DNA of 51,695 nt from Terana coerulea (taxonomy: Eukaryota; Basidiomycota; Agaricomycetes; Polyporales; Phanerochaetaceae): assembly GCA_024811115.1 (NCBI GenBank), contig JAKOGH010000803.1, positions 1 through 51,695 of the forward strand. Direction: 5' to 3'. The notes under the pieces were generated by a model. That model made no database searches. It saw only the letters and a program-made list of their open reading frames with translations, and was not told the DNA's origin. Within the stretch, counting starts at the first letter, position 1. Each line of letters opens with the position of its first letter. The position numbers and the translations under genes were made by a program. Of this stretch, positions 34,810-47,409 are shown one piece after another.

Positions 34810-37438
34810 ATGGCGTTGCTGACCGCAGACACCCCGTCCTCAAGTAGCGGCTCTCGCCCCTCTTCTCCCGAGCCCGAACACCTTTCCGCTGATATGGACC
34901 CCTCCCACACCCGGGACGCGTCCCCAACCTCTGCGCCCTCGACCATGTCTGCGGGCCCCTCCTCAGGGGCCGAGCAGGAGCGGCCGCGCTCGCGCCCAAC
35001 ACTAAATACACCAAGCGGCTCGTCGCCCACCGACCCGACGCGCGCGCGGCAGGCAGGCACAGGCAGGGGCGGATGCTGGTATGTGGCGCTACGATCGACG
35101 TGGCGGGACACCGCTAACCATACACACATTCTATTCTATACAGGACGTGTCGAGTGCGACGCAAGGTACGTTCCGCCGCAGAGCGCATGAGTCATCGCGC
35201 CCGCGCTGACGCAGCGGGGCTTAGAAATGCGACGAGGAGCGCGTCGACGGCGACTCGTGCAAGACCTGCCGGCGGCTCGGCATCGACTGCCTGGGCTGGG
35301 GCGCGCGCCGCCCCGACTGGATGCGCGTACGTCCTCTCGCGCTCTGGCATACGCAACGGGCAGCTCACGCTTTGGCTGGGGCACGCAGGACAAGGAGGCG
35401 GTCGCGCAGTACAAGGCGAACATCAAGGCGCAGCTCACGCGCGCGGGCCTCATCCGCGGGCAGCCCCGCGCGGCGTACAGCACGCTCCCGTCCGCGGCGG
35501 GCACGCCGCCGCTGGGCCACCACGCGCCGCGGCTGGGCGCGGGCGTCGACGCCGCCGGGTACCCGCTCGCGCTCGCGGACCCAGGCCCGAGCTCGCTCCG
35601 TGGAGCGCGGGCGGACGGCTACGCGCACCACGCGTACGACGCGCCGCACTACCCGCCGCCCGCGCACGTCATGTCCGCGATGCACGGGATGGGTACGTCG
35701 CGCCGCGCCTCGCGTCCGCACTGGCTCATAACGCCTCACGCAGATGCCCTGAGTGCCTCTGGCAGCCCCGAGATCGCGCTGCCGTCGCCGTTCGTGATGC
35801 CGGCGAACCCGTTCGAGCAGGCGATGTACGCGAGTGCGATGCCGTCCATGGCGGGCCCGTCCGTGTACCCTCAATACATACACACGACGCCCGAGATCCC
35901 ACCGTCGATATCGCCCGGGCTGCGTGACTCGCCGCTCAACGAGCAGTCAGAGCCGTACATCCAGTACTACTTTGACCACGTGCGGAAGCACCAGTTCGTC
36001 ATGGCCGGCAAGGAGCTCTCCCAGACGTTGTATCTCGTGCGTGCTTCCTCGAACCTGCACATCCCCCGATCGCATCACTCACGCCGAACGCAATCTCAGA
36101 TTCTGACCACCGAGCCCCAGGGCCCGCTCGAGTATGCCATTTGTGCACTAGCTAGTCTACATTTATCACGAGCAAACGCAATGCATAGCTACGATCCGAC
36201 GGCGGCGAGCGAGAACCCCGGACCACGCGATCGACCGGCAGTTCTACCGCAAGGCGTACTCGATGCTCATGACGGCCAAGGCGGCGGGGCGGCCGTACAC
36301 CGAGGCGGACGCCGTCGCCGCCGTCTTCCTCATCTCGTACCACAACCTCGCCGGCGGCGGGACGGGCTGGACGACCCTGCTCGAGGCCGCGTACGAGTGG
36401 TTCGGACAGACCGGGATCCACGAGGAGCAAAACCCCAAACTGGCGCTCATGAACATGACCCCCGCGCAGAACCTCGCCGCCAAGGCGACCATGGTGCGCC
36501 CGCCCTCCCATCTGTCGAACAGTTTTGTGGCTGACGCACGCACTTACCTTGTACAGTGGATCGACGTGCTGTCCGCCGTCGTCTTCACGCGCCCGCCGCG
36601 CTTCCTCGCGCTCTACCGCCGCCTCTTCGGCGCGCAGGGCGGCGCGGGCTTCTGGGCCGCCGCGCACGCCACCGAGCGGCGCGACCTGCGGATGGACGAG
36701 CTGAGCGGCTGCCCGGACGCGGCGCTGCTCGCGCTCGCCGAGGGCGCCGCGCTGGCGCACTGGAAGGCGGCCGAGGTGGCCAAGGGCGCGCTCAGCACGC
36801 GCGAGCTCGTGCGCCGCGGCGACGCGATCGAGGCCGCGCTGCGCGCGCGGGGCAACGGGGACTCGCCCGTCGCGGCGGAGACGCCGCTGCTGCCCACGGG
36901 AATGGCCGCGCCGGTGGAGATGGCGTCCCCGGGCGGCGGCGGCGCAGACGAGCACACAAAGCGCTGCATCGCGGGCATCTGGCGCGAGACGGCGGTGCTG
37001 TACCTGCACACCGTCCTCAGCGATTCGCACCCAGGTGAGGCGCCCTCCCTGTCCTGCGCAGCGGCCAGTTTGCTGACCGGTTCTTTGTATGTTTTTTATC
37101 TTGTTCTTCGCCCAGGCGTGCCCGAGATCGTGAAGTGCACGAACCTGCTCGTCGACCAGCTGCAGCTCGTCGCGCCCTCGCCGTTCGACCGCGCGCTCGT
37201 CCTCCCGCTCGTGCTCACCGGCTGCATGTCCGAGGACCCGCTCGTGCAGGAGCTCGTCCGGCAGCGGCTGATGTGGCACCAGGACGACTTCTGGAACGGG
37301 AGCATGTCCCAGGCGCGCACCTTTGTCGAGTACGTCGACGGCCGGCGGCACGCCGCGCGCGCCGGCCAACGCATGAATGTTGCCGTGGACTGGCGGACGT
37401 GCATGCGTGAACGCTGGTCGGCAATTACCCTCGTCTGA
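34810..37438 (+). CDS. Zn(II)2Cys6 fungal transcription factor, regulator 2
   Basis: Eight exons, about 34810-35078, 35144-35165, 35225-35326, 35389-35692, 35744-36036, 36100-36493, 36557-37034 and 37116-37438. The zinc cluster is split over three exons: GGCW, TCRVRRK, then KCDEERVDG, CKTCRRLGIDCLGWG, RRPDWMR. Cysteine spacing (2-6-9-2-6) and the introns after RRK and after DWMR equal those of regulator 1. The regulatory domain follows (YIQYYFDHVRKHQFVMAGK, PLEYAICALASLHLSRA, FYRKAYSMLMTAKAAG, WIDVLSAVVFTRPPRFLALYRRLF, TAVLYLHTVLSDSHPGVPEI, ending CMRERWSAITLV). A frame change at the CCCC of 36216-36219 must be repaired by two bases to join ASENP to PDHAIDRQ, again in a homopolymer. Very GC-rich in exons 4 and 7. 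Role unknown; presumed to act on the same kind of targets as its neighbour. Confidence 0.88.
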
Positions 37439-40400
37439 ACGGTCTGCGACCATAAGAAAACCTCACCTCGCCGTAATGACCCCCATGCCCGCTCTGTATG
37501 ACCTCCCCCGTTATTGACTGTATAGATAGACCGCTATGGCCACCTGTACCTTGTATCATCTTGATACTGTACCTTGCGGCTGTCCGCTGCACTATATCCC
37601 TTTAATCCTGTCTCAATTAGCCTCTGCAATTGTATCTATCGTCGTGGAAATACATACCCAATGCCAACAAAGTCCCTTGCATCTACGTGCCCTTGGCCGA
37701 GCCTAAAGAAAGTCCCGGTAAATAAGTCGGAAACGTTGTTGCGTCAGCGCCGATCCCGTACGCCGAGGCCGGGAGAAAAGCGTCGGGGTCGGGCAGTGTT
37801 CGCATCACGGAGTAGGAGACCGAGGGTCGGCGTTGATGAAAACGTCGGGGATCCTAATTAGGGAATGATGGTGGTGGACGCTCCTCGGACACGGGCTTCC
37901 TGAGTCAGGAAAATTGGGATCACCAAGGAGAGTGTCGACTAGACCAGAGAATACGAGAAGAAAAATTGCAAGACGGGGGCTGAAGAAAAATTAGAGGAAA
38001 GATTGAGGAGAGGCGCAGCCGTCCGTCAATGAAAGCTGGACAAGGAAACGTCAATGTTGAGAACGCTGCGGGCAGCATGGAGGAACGGCAGACAGGACGC
38101 TCACCTCCCAGGCATATTTATACCAGCACCCACGCAGCCCTTTTCACGCCGTGGCCCTCGAAGATTGGGAGGACAACCTTCTGCCAAAGAATCGAAGGCC
38201 GAGCAAGTGTTGGTGGGAAGCCAACGCTCACGCTTCTCCCTACGCAGCGGCGTCGGCCAGTCGCGGCCCACAGCATCCTGGAGAGCGGGAGCACCGACGC
38301 AGATTCTTCCTGAACAATTCCCGTCGCGACGCGGCAGACGGAGGCAGCGGGATCAGAGGTCTGGCGAGGAGGCGGAGAGGCAGGAGGTGAGGAGGGGCTG
38401 GGAGCGACACTGGCACTATATACCGATGGCTCGGAGAACCGTCCCCGCCAATCGGGTCGCCCCAACAATGGTCGCCGGAGCCCGTGCCCCGCGCGGGCCC
38501 GGGCGCTCCCGCATTGCCCGGCGCTCCTGCCGCTTTCCGCCACGAAATCGGCGAGGGCGCCGTGTTTGTTTCACGCTTCTGCCTCACGGTTTATAGCACG
38601 GCGGGCACAGCGGAGGCCCTCTGCGCACCCGAAAAAATCCCTGCGCGCGAGGCGCAGCAGCCCTTCATGTTTTGGTATGTGAAACCGAGGGCACCACGTC
38701 TTCGCGGGCGCAGAATGCATGGATTGTGATTCGACGCATGGACGCCCGCCGCCCTGCCCTTCCTCTGCAGAAGCCCGCCCGGACGCGCCTGGCAGGGATA
38801 ATTGGCAGCAGCGCGCATCACGAAGGCAGCAAGCAAGGCCATAGCTGATGCGCCCTGGCGTTCTGATCCCAGCCCCTGCACATCCTCGGCGGGGTGTTGA
38901 GCAGGGGACATCACGCCTGGGCGACGCGCGCTGCTGCTGCGCTCCTCTGCGTGCATCCACTGGTGCGTTCGTATCCGTTCGTATGCGAGGAAGCAGCGAG
39001 GAAGGTGTTTCCGGGTATGGGCGGGCTCCTGAGCGCTGTCGTGCGTGCGCGCCAGCCCGCGGGCGGCGAGCACAGATGTGAGTGAGCGCGCGCGCTGGGA
39101 TCAGTGGAATCTGTCCAGCTGGACGCGTTCTGCCCAGGGTCTGCCATCACGTCAACGTCGAACCTTACAGCTGATACTTTCACTCTCTCCATCAGTTACG
39201 ACGACCACGGATCGCGTGCAACAGCCCCCATACTGAAATAACCCAACTGTGTATGCATCCAGGGCTTTCAAGGGTCGAACGACCCACTCGGTGCCCAGAG
39301 GCAGTACACCAGTGCACTAGTGATGTCTCGCAGTCGCACTCCACCCTCCACGGGGTTGGACTCGCACTGTGCGCGCCAGTAAGCACCATCATCACTCGTC
39401 AGATCGCAGCATTCACCAGCTAAGCATGGACTGTATACAGTATAGCGTACCAAGTCTGGGTCTCAGACGCGGTGTGAGTGCACAGAGCACCGCGTTGGCG
39501 TCGGTGCCTGCTGACGTCCGTGCAGGGCTGCCGTTCATATCCACGCTGATCCCGCGCGTCCATCATGCTTAGGGTTCTGTCGCCGCCACGCGCGGAGCAA
39601 CGCGCTAGTGTCTCCGTGCGCAGAGGTGAGGTGACTGAAACCGTCTTCGGGCAGGGCGGCGGCCTCGCCGCAGGCAGACTGGTGAGCGACACCTCTGCTC
39701 GCCGTGTACAATACGCTCACATGCAGCCGCGTCAGGGTACATGCAAAAGCCTAACATGCTCGGCTCCGCTGCAAGCTCATTATGAACTCGAAGGTGCCTT
39801 GCCCATGCATGCCGGCGTATACCGCCGTTCTGGACGCCGTTCAGATCAGACGACCGCCCGTTCGAGGAAGGAAAACTGCGCGGTGTCATGTCCGCTGCTT
39901 CGCAAGGTTTCATCCCGCAAGGTTGGATGAGCCCTGAGGCGGAAATCTGTGGGCGCTGCGGACGTCCTCGTGCTTCAAGCAGCCAGGTAAAGTGGCAGCG
40001 CATCCTCCCTAGATGTAAAACTGGCTTTTAATATCTTCCTACCGCAGAGGCACGGACACCGGGCACTCCTGGTCTCGCCAGAGACGATCCAAGCCATCCA
40101 CATGAGACCGACTCCAAACCCGGATACATTGTGGCGGGCCGCGGCCTATCTTTCACGCTCACTCCGGAGTGCGCGAGGTGCTTGCCATCCCGACGCTCCT
40201 CGACGCCTGGATCTTCGCAAGTTGCAACGACGACTGTGTGGTATGCACGCCGGCCGTGCCGCATCGCTGCCAGTCGACGGGGCGGCTAACGCAGCGCGTG
40301 CCAGCCTAATGACACCTTCTCCCGGTGGGGCCGTACGCTATCGGAACGCCCAGCGCAATTGAGAGCCTGGCAGCGGATCGGCCCTGGCTACTGTATGCAG

Positions 40401-42594
40401 TGCAGCATTCTCCGTGCGTGGCTTCTGTCCCTGTGCGGTACGATTGTCTCTTACCCATTTGGCAGTGCAGCAGGCATTCAGATTCACCGGCGGGCACGAT
40501 CACCAGAGGATGTTGGTGGCGTAGCGGCAGACGATGCCGCTCAATCCGGCGAGCGTGCTTCTCGTGCTTTGCCTTCAAACTGAACGACAAGTCTCCCATG
40601 GCGCGGTTTCCAAAGATACACGCAGCATACGCTATCTCCTACACGATTCCTACGGTCCACCATCCTGCTGCCCTGGGTTAATGAGTGTCGGTGAGCAGGC
40701 CGGGATACATTGTTGGTGCCATACATTGACTACCCGTTCAGATTCTAATCAAGTGAGACAATGGTGCCTCAGTCACCTTCACGCACTGGCCATTCCCATA
40801 TTCCCTGCACCACTGGGCACCCAATCCAGCCGATCGACGCGTACGGGGCGACTTACAGATGGCCCCTAAATGCGGTAAGCAAGACTGCTGTCTCCGCGCT
40901 GTCACTCGTCTTAATGTTTGCTTTGTTCTGCAGGTGCGAACGACGACGAGATCTACACGGCGTATGCAGGTGATCAAGCAATGTGCACGGTTTAGCGGTA
41001 GTCCTAGCTCTCCTCCGTTCGCTCGTGTGCTCCATGGCCCAGTCTTTGACCACGGGCACCCTGGTGCGTTTGCAAGCGACAGCCCGACGCCAGGCATAGC
41101 TCAGGGACCATTTCGAGTGACAAGCTGCCCTCGGAAGACCTCGCGTCAAGGCAGACATCGTTTTCTCTAAATGCAAGCAAAAATATATATACGAAGAAAT
41201 GGACAGTTTGACTGAGGCTGTGTTTTAGACTAACCGCCGTGCCGTTCTCGTTCTTTCCTGTCTATGTCCCCTAAAGGAAGTCAAGAGCGAGTCGAGATGA
41301 CGAGAGACGTGCCCATCCTTATCGAGGAGGTGAGAAACCTTCCTAAAACCATAAGAGAAAATGCTGACGGTTGGTTTGATCAGGAGCGAATATTCTTGCG
41401 CATGGAGCAATGGTCATGTTCTCGCTGTACCTACTACGCAGCTGGCACGCAGGGACATGGATGCCAGCCAACATAAGGCTCCGCCGAAAGAAGAGCAGCC
41501 CCGCCTGTCGATATCTAGACAGTTAAAGTCCACAGGCAAGACAAGCTTCAGCCCTTAAGTCAGGTCCGAATAGATAGAGACACGCCGTCCTATATTCTAG
41601 CTACGCGAGGATCATCCACAGTCCCAGTAGGTCCTGTTCGGTATTCCGCAATGAAAACATAGAACTAAGCTGTCAGTTCTCGGGCCTCAGGATCATTTTG
41701 TGCCCTGTGCATATTTTCACTATGCTCTCGAAAGGAACGGCGTGATGTAGCCCTGGGAAACGGTGCGGCTGGGACAACTTCTGGTAGGAGGGTGTCACGA
41801 ATATTTCCAGCTGCGATAGGAGAGCGGACGGTTGTCAGGCCAAATGCTTGAGGTGCGCTGACGCTTGCGTTACATGGGTTACGACTAAGGACATCATATA
41901 GCAGAGCGCGCCAGGGGGGATGTACGTGCCTTGACCGCAAAAATCCGAGGTGTGCTGTCGGCTACTTGGGTTCCAAATATCTGCAGCCGCCGGTACGCAG
42001 ACGAACGCCAACGTGATGATCAACGTCAGAGTGCCTGACTTAGCTGGGTGGCCGTCCATGCGATATGACACCGGAATACGGACGAAGGGGCGAGAGCTGT
42101 TAGCTGCCACATCCGCCCAAGCACCTCGCTATCTCACTGTCGCGCCGCGCCTGCGGGCAGGTGCATAATCTCTCTTGGGTTGACCGTGAGATCCTCCATT
42201 TCCGACACAGGGCAGAGTGTGGCGGTGTTCCACGGTGCTGTAAGATTTTGTGCTCCTGACATTGCATGGTCTGAACTTTGTTTTTACTCCACAGGCGGAT
42301 GCCGACGACAGCTCTCGTCGCTCCATCCTCCTGAATCAAGTCTCTTTCATCCACACTACTACGATGCTACCCCTAGTTCCGCGACGTCGGGGCATGTTCG
42401 ATGATCGACGTGAACGCTGTCATTCCCTAAAGCCACAGGACCCTTGCGACCTCGCGCTTTGGCGCAAGATTGTTAGTGCACGCAGCCCTTCCATCACAGT
42501 TCATGATGTAGCTGAATTCACGATTTCCTTCACGGCAACTTGTTGCAATCCCGTGGGTCAGTGCGAGAGGTGAGAGCCATGTCGTTTCCAAGTT
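37439..42594. other. 5.2 kb with no recognised gene
   Basis: Only short frames occur. TATATACC at 38418-38425 could start an unseen transcript. Plus-strand 41264-41480 reads VPILIEEVRNLPKTIRENADGWF and later, in another frame, MVMFSLYLLRSWHAG; minus-strand 41665-42110 has a hydrophobic run. Neither matches a family I know. This stretch could be regulatory, non-coding, or remnants. Confidence 0.4.
41665..42110 (-). other. Possible membrane-protein fragment
   Basis: Two overlapping minus-strand frames. The first contains SGTLTLIITLAFVCVPAAADIW, a credible membrane helix. The second ends with a polar tail (FREHSENMHRAQNDPEAREL then TA and a stop at 41665). A splice between them is possible but was not established. 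There is no family match; it could be a chance frame. Confidence 0.2.
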
Positions 42595-43130
42595 ACCACA
42601 ACCGTCGTGGGTGAGTCGACTGGAATAACAAGTCTGACGATGTCTTCTCATAATGTTCTAGGTGCACTTCGGGCACGCAAGAGTGCAGGCTCATCGACCA
42701 ATGTATATAAACCATTTTATCGCAGACTTCTGTGCCGACTCGAGGGGCTGAGTAATGACCGAGCCGACGCGCGGAAGGTGAAGGCTTCAGGTACGATGTT
42801 CCACAGGGCCGTACTAGGGAAACTGACTCGCTGATCGGTTCCGTCGGTTAGATTGCAGAGTGCTCACGCGTGAATGGCGGGGTCGATCATACTCGCCATC
42901 CGGGTCGGGGGCCTGTATTGTGCCTGCAGCAGGGGTTGCACCTTCGACGGCCTGTTTGTCACGTCCGCCGTCGGGCTTTGACTCCAGCTATAGACGCACG
43001 AAGGGCAATGAATTTCTCAACCTCCACTGACTCTTAGTCATTGGCCGACTTTTTAACGACAACGGCAATGAAGGCAGAATCCCCCAAGATTTTGAACCGA
43101 GTGAGCGGCTTCTTCCGGAGGTAGACATGA
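42595..43130 (+). repeat. Decayed third copy of the NAD(P)-binding gene upstream region
   Basis: This matches about 46780-47310 in the same orientation and therefore also the left arm inverted. Shared landmarks in order are a GTCGACT-AATAACAAGTC block, a GCCGACGCGCGGAAGGTGAAG block, a CTGCAGCAG block, CTGTTTGTCACGTC, and CTTGAACCGAGTGAGCGGCTTCTT-like sequence. Many substitutions separate it from the two good copies. It stops where the TATA box and coding start of the NAD(P)-binding gene would lie: the TATATAA of the good copy is replaced by an unrelated GGTAGACAT. No coding part of that gene follows. Confidence 0.85.
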
Positions 43131-43805
43131 AGGTCTTGACTTGATGCTTGTGCTCAGGCTGGGCAATCAAGCATAAGAAATGATATACTGGATAAGCGGG
43201 AATCGCCGTGAGTGTTGCTGTGCTGACACTCACAGACCTGAACAATGCCCCCGTCCTCACGATCTGTCATCGAGGGAAGCTGCAGCGAAGAGTACCGTCT
43301 GCCCAAGCGCATCGTCTCGTCGGATGCTCTGCCTTCCCATGCAGCAAGCTCCGACAACCGTTTTGAGCTGCCCTGAGGATCATCGACGGCTACACATACT
43401 TGAGGCGACGCCAGGCACTGGCAGGCAGCACTATCCACTTATGACATAGGCAAGGTGTTGTGCTCTTACATCGTGCTATGTTAACCTTGTATTGCTCCGC
43501 AGATGGTTGATACCGTGACAGCTCATGGTGTTTTCACAAGCTATGGTGTTGAGATTCTCCCACAAGGCGGCACATCTCCGAGAACCAGCGGCTCAGAAAA
43601 TTCTTTGCGTAGTGAAGTGTGCGTTCAAAGCTCTGTGCCCGGCATCCAGGGGCGACAGACGATATGACGCATTTGCTAGCCCGTACGTGGTACATGTCGT
43701 ACCCTTGTTGTGGGACTGATAAGGGTCTAGCATAAAGGCTAGCCATGGGATGTTACATGTTACAGAGCATGTGCTACGCTACGACCGTCTACTGCGCCAG
43801 CAAGA

Positions 43806-45494
43806 ATGTTTGAGCCGTCCCCGCACACAGTCACGTCAGATCCAAGCACATTCGCATATGCAGTGTGAGTGCCTTCAACAGCGTTGTGTATTCACCCTCC
43901 TGAAAGCCGCCACTTTCTCAGAGTAATCCAGAACTATATCAGTTATGCGACACTGGGTCAGTTCCCTGCCCCTTCAATCGTGGCCGCACGCACTGAATGA
44001 CGGCCTGAACAGCACTCATAGTCTACGAGTATGTCATTACGTCGGACCAGGAGATTGCCTTGATCTGGAGACGCAAGGTCTCGGTTGGAACGATGCTATT
44101 CACTCTCAACCGTTACGGTGTCCTTGTTTATGCAATGTTCGGTGCATTATCGAGCTATGTTAAAACGCAACAGGTTCGTCCCTTCCACAAAGTTCTGTTT
44201 GAAAACTATTGCTGATCATTTGCATGGCTGTGCAGAGGTGTGTTTCGTAGTACGAAGTGGTCCTGGTGCAATGAACTAATATTCTTGAAGCTGCGAGGTC
44301 ACGAACAGAATCACACAGGCGATGATACTATGGCTAATGCTGATCTTCGGCGGTGAGTGACTACTGATAATGCACAGAAGTTAAGATTCAACGGAGAATA
44401 ACTGCTACCTAGTCTTCTCGGCGTTGAGAGTACGCGCTCTCTGCGACCGTGCGCTCCTGCTTCCGCTACTTGTGTTCAGCCTCAATCTTATTCAAGTGGC
44501 ATTCAACATTGTGAGCCAATTCTCTCTTGGAGAATTACCACGGCCATAACCTACTTCCAGTACATTTTCGCCAGTAGCCGATCCGTCGTGACTAGCGCCA
44601 ACTTTCCGACATGCTTATCTCACATATCTATCCCGCCAGGTCTGCGTGAACAGTACGTGTTTTGCAGTGGGTGTACCAAAAAAGCTAATGAAATGATGAA
44701 CTGCGCATGGCTTAGAAGTATGTATTTGAGTTCTTTCAAGCGCAAAACACAGCGCTGACCCTTTGATATCTCGCAGTAGCAGTTGTAGCGCGGGCGGCAA
44801 CCATATTGTCGGATTCGCTAGTGCTCATTGTTATCCTGAAGAGAACAGTGAAACACTATAATGATGCTAGAAGAGTACACGTGAGGACACCAGTGACAAC
44901 CCTACTCATACGGGATGGTACGTCAACAAGGTAGTGAGCGTGAACCCAACTCAATGCATTTTCTACAGGTGTGCTCTATTTTGCGTGCGTGGTGCTCTCC
45001 TATTTGCTTTTACAAGCACCTCATACAAGCTACAGTGTAGCCCTTGCACTCAACGTGTTAGAGGTCATCGTATACTACAGTTCGGTACGTGGAACACCAC
45101 TGTAGGGGACAACCTGATACTTATAGTTGGAGGAATCCGACGCCATAGGGCGCGGCCTACTTGCTTACATTCATTTGCTCGTATGTATAGCTCTTGATTG
45201 GACTTCCGAGGCTTCAGCTAAACACTGTATAGCATCACACCGATCCTCGTCTCTCAACTCATCTTCGACCTCCGAGAGGTCACCGAACGAGGCAATTCAT
45301 ACCACAATTCCCAATCTCTCGCTATGCCTTCATTTGCTGATCTAGGAATGGACACGATGAATGCAGGAGGCAGGCGTGAAAGCCAATCGAGGCTCGACTG
45401 TGATTACGGGAAGCAGCAGGGGGTGACTGAAGTGTTGGCTCCGAGAAGCTTGGGCTGGGGAGCTGAGGTCGGCATGGCAGAGGTGCACGATTAG
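43806..45494 (+). CDS. DUF6533 domain membrane protein, gene 2 (right copy)
   Basis: Mirror of 7998-9722. Exon 1 43806-43864 encodes MFEPSPHTVTSDPSTFAYAV; exon 2 VIQNYISYATL; exon 3 ALIVYEYVITSDQEIALIW and LNRYGVLVYAMFGALSSYVKTQQ. Later come SALRVRALCDRALLLPLLVF, ARAATILSDSLVLIVILKR with VKHYNDARRVHVRTPVTTLLIRDG, LYFACVVLSYLLLQAPH with LALNVLEVIVYYSS, and ITPILVSQLIFDLREV; stop TAG 45492-45494. All family blocks are present and in frame where checked, except the same unresolved small exon after KTQQ as in the left copy. Many amino-acid changes separate the two copies, mostly conservative, suggesting that both were under selection for some time. Function unknown. Confidence 0.75.
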
Positions 45495-46069
45495 GTGGGA
45501 TAGTGGCAGGTTCCGAGGGACCCTTGACATCGATACCAATGAATGGAAGATGAATCTAGATAGCAAGCCAACTCTCCAGCCAGCACCCACGCTGTCTTCT
45601 GTACGCATGTGTAGCACCATCGGTGCCAAAGGCACGCCGTTTCCCAATACTGGAGGTGGGTGCATTCATCTCACTTGGCAGTCTTGTACATAATGCTGAC
45701 TGGGAAAGACGAGCAAGCCTTGCAAATCCCAGTCAGAGCTCCAGCTCCGGTAGTGTGTCTATCGCTCACTTTTTGGTCGACTCCAATGCAAGACTACTTC
45801 TCCTTTCTCCACTAGGTGAATGATCCGTGTTTCCATCGGATTTGGAAAGTGCTAGTGGGAGCCTGCTTCGGCGGCCCTTATGCCCATGCGGCTAAGGAAT
45901 GTTAAGCTGTTTGGCATAATCTTCCGTGCACGACGCTGATCCTTCTTTTTCCTAAGTACCAGTTTTCAGTACAATGTACGTCGCTCCGAGACTGTATCAA
46001 GGCTATCACTGGCAGAGCCATTTGCCAAGACCCGCCAAACTAGCAGCCAAGAACGCCCCACCCAGGTCA
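45495..46069 (+). other. Conserved unassigned segment between DUF6533 genes (right)
   Basis: Counterpart of 7300-7990. It retains DTNEWKM and neighbouring words but is interrupted by stops. No family is recognised. Confidence 0.3.
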
Positions 46070-46358
46070 ATGGTATTCCAGACCGCTGGCCATACCGTGC
46101 TCATGCAGCCGTCGACATACGTCGGAGAGGCGTGAGTCTCATCTACCCATTCGATTTCTTACGCGCGAGCGATGGCCAGGCATGCTAGTTGAGACTTCCC
46201 CCTTGCGCGAATCAACGGATATAATCTTCGAAGATGCATTTTTCGGCCGAACCGCCACTGCCGGTGAAGCATCCTCACTGCAAAGCGTGGCAATCGCAGA
46301 CGGGATCGAAGAAGTATGTGCACGAATATGCATGGCTCTATTCAGCATACCAGGCTAA
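46070..46358 (+). pseudogene. DUF6533 gene 1 remnant (right), internal deletion
   Basis: Mirror of 5661-7289. The first exon survives (MVFQTAGHTVLMQPSTYVGEA, with GTGAGT donor), as does most of intron 1 up to about 46195. The sequence then jumps to the extreme C-terminal tail (EDAFFGR, GEASSLQS, DGIEEVCARI) and a stop at 46356-46358. About 1.4 kb holding all membrane helices, present on the left, is missing. The remaining piece cannot make a DUF6533 protein. Confidence 0.8.
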
Positions 46359-47308
46359 AGTCTTATTGACTGGCATTATAGGTTCTACGGGAAGCAGTCA
46401 TTGAGCATGTGTAGAACGACAAGTCCCTCCAAGTTAACTTGAAGGAACGTGCACAACACTCCTACTAATACTACGTTACTATTCCTATGTGCACTACTGT
46501 ATTAATAATGCTATGAAAAGCCGCTAGTGCCGGAGATGCGAGAGACACTCAGCGAATTACAGCATACCCTCATCTTACTCATGGTGGTGTTGGACGTCGA
46601 CTTCTCATACTTATGTGCAACTTCTGAGATCTGAGGTCTGAGCGCCCGCATCAGTTTCGTGGTTGTTACTGAGCTGATTCCCACGGTCAATAATCCTCAA
46701 GCATCCAGACGCCGTTGAAATGAGCGCTAAAACCATCCGACTCGGAGCCGCGTTCATCGCGTTCAAGTTGAAGTTTCTAAGTTACCACCACGGTCGTGAG
46801 TGAGTCGACTAGAATAACAAGTCCGACGACGGCTGCTCATTGTATCTTAGGTGCGCTATAAGCACGCAAGGACGCAGGCTCGTCGATCAATGCATACAAA
46901 TCTTGATCCGCAGACTCGAAGTGCTGAATAATCACCAAGCCGACGCGCGGAAGGTGAAGCACTGAGGACGATCTTCAAGTTCCACGAGGACCATAGGAAA
47001 CCAATCCGCTTATCAGCTCCGTCGGTCAGGCCGCGGAATGCTCACACATCAACGCGGGGTATGTCATGGTCGCCATCCGAGTCGGGGCCTATACTTTGCC
47101 TGCAGCAGAAGGTCGAACCTTCGACGTTCTGTTTGTCACGTCTGCCGTCTCGGGCTTGGACGCCAGCTATAGAAGCGCGAAGGGAAAATGAATTGCTCAA
47201 CATCCACATACCCTCAGTCACTCGCCAACTTCTCCAACTTCTCCAACGACAGCGATGAAGCCACAATCCTCCAAGATCTTGAACCGAGTGAGCGGCTTCT
47301 TCAAAAGG
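46359..47308. other. Upstream region of the right NAD(P)-binding gene
   Basis: Non-coding as far as can be seen. It matches 4700-5560 inverted. The portion 46780-47308 is also related to the third copy at 42595-43130. Confidence 0.5.
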
Positions 47309-47316
47309 TATATAAC
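47309..47316 (+). promoter_or_regulatory. TATA box of the right NAD(P)-binding gene
   Basis: GTATATAAC, 94 bases before the ATG at 47410, conserved in the left arm and lost in the third copy. Confidence 0.6.
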
Positions 47317-47409
47317 ACTCTCTTGTTTGACCCTTGGAGCCAACAATTCCTCTCAAACACTCACACTCAACCCTCCAGATCATCCTCGCAATCTTCCACT
47401 TCCAAACCA

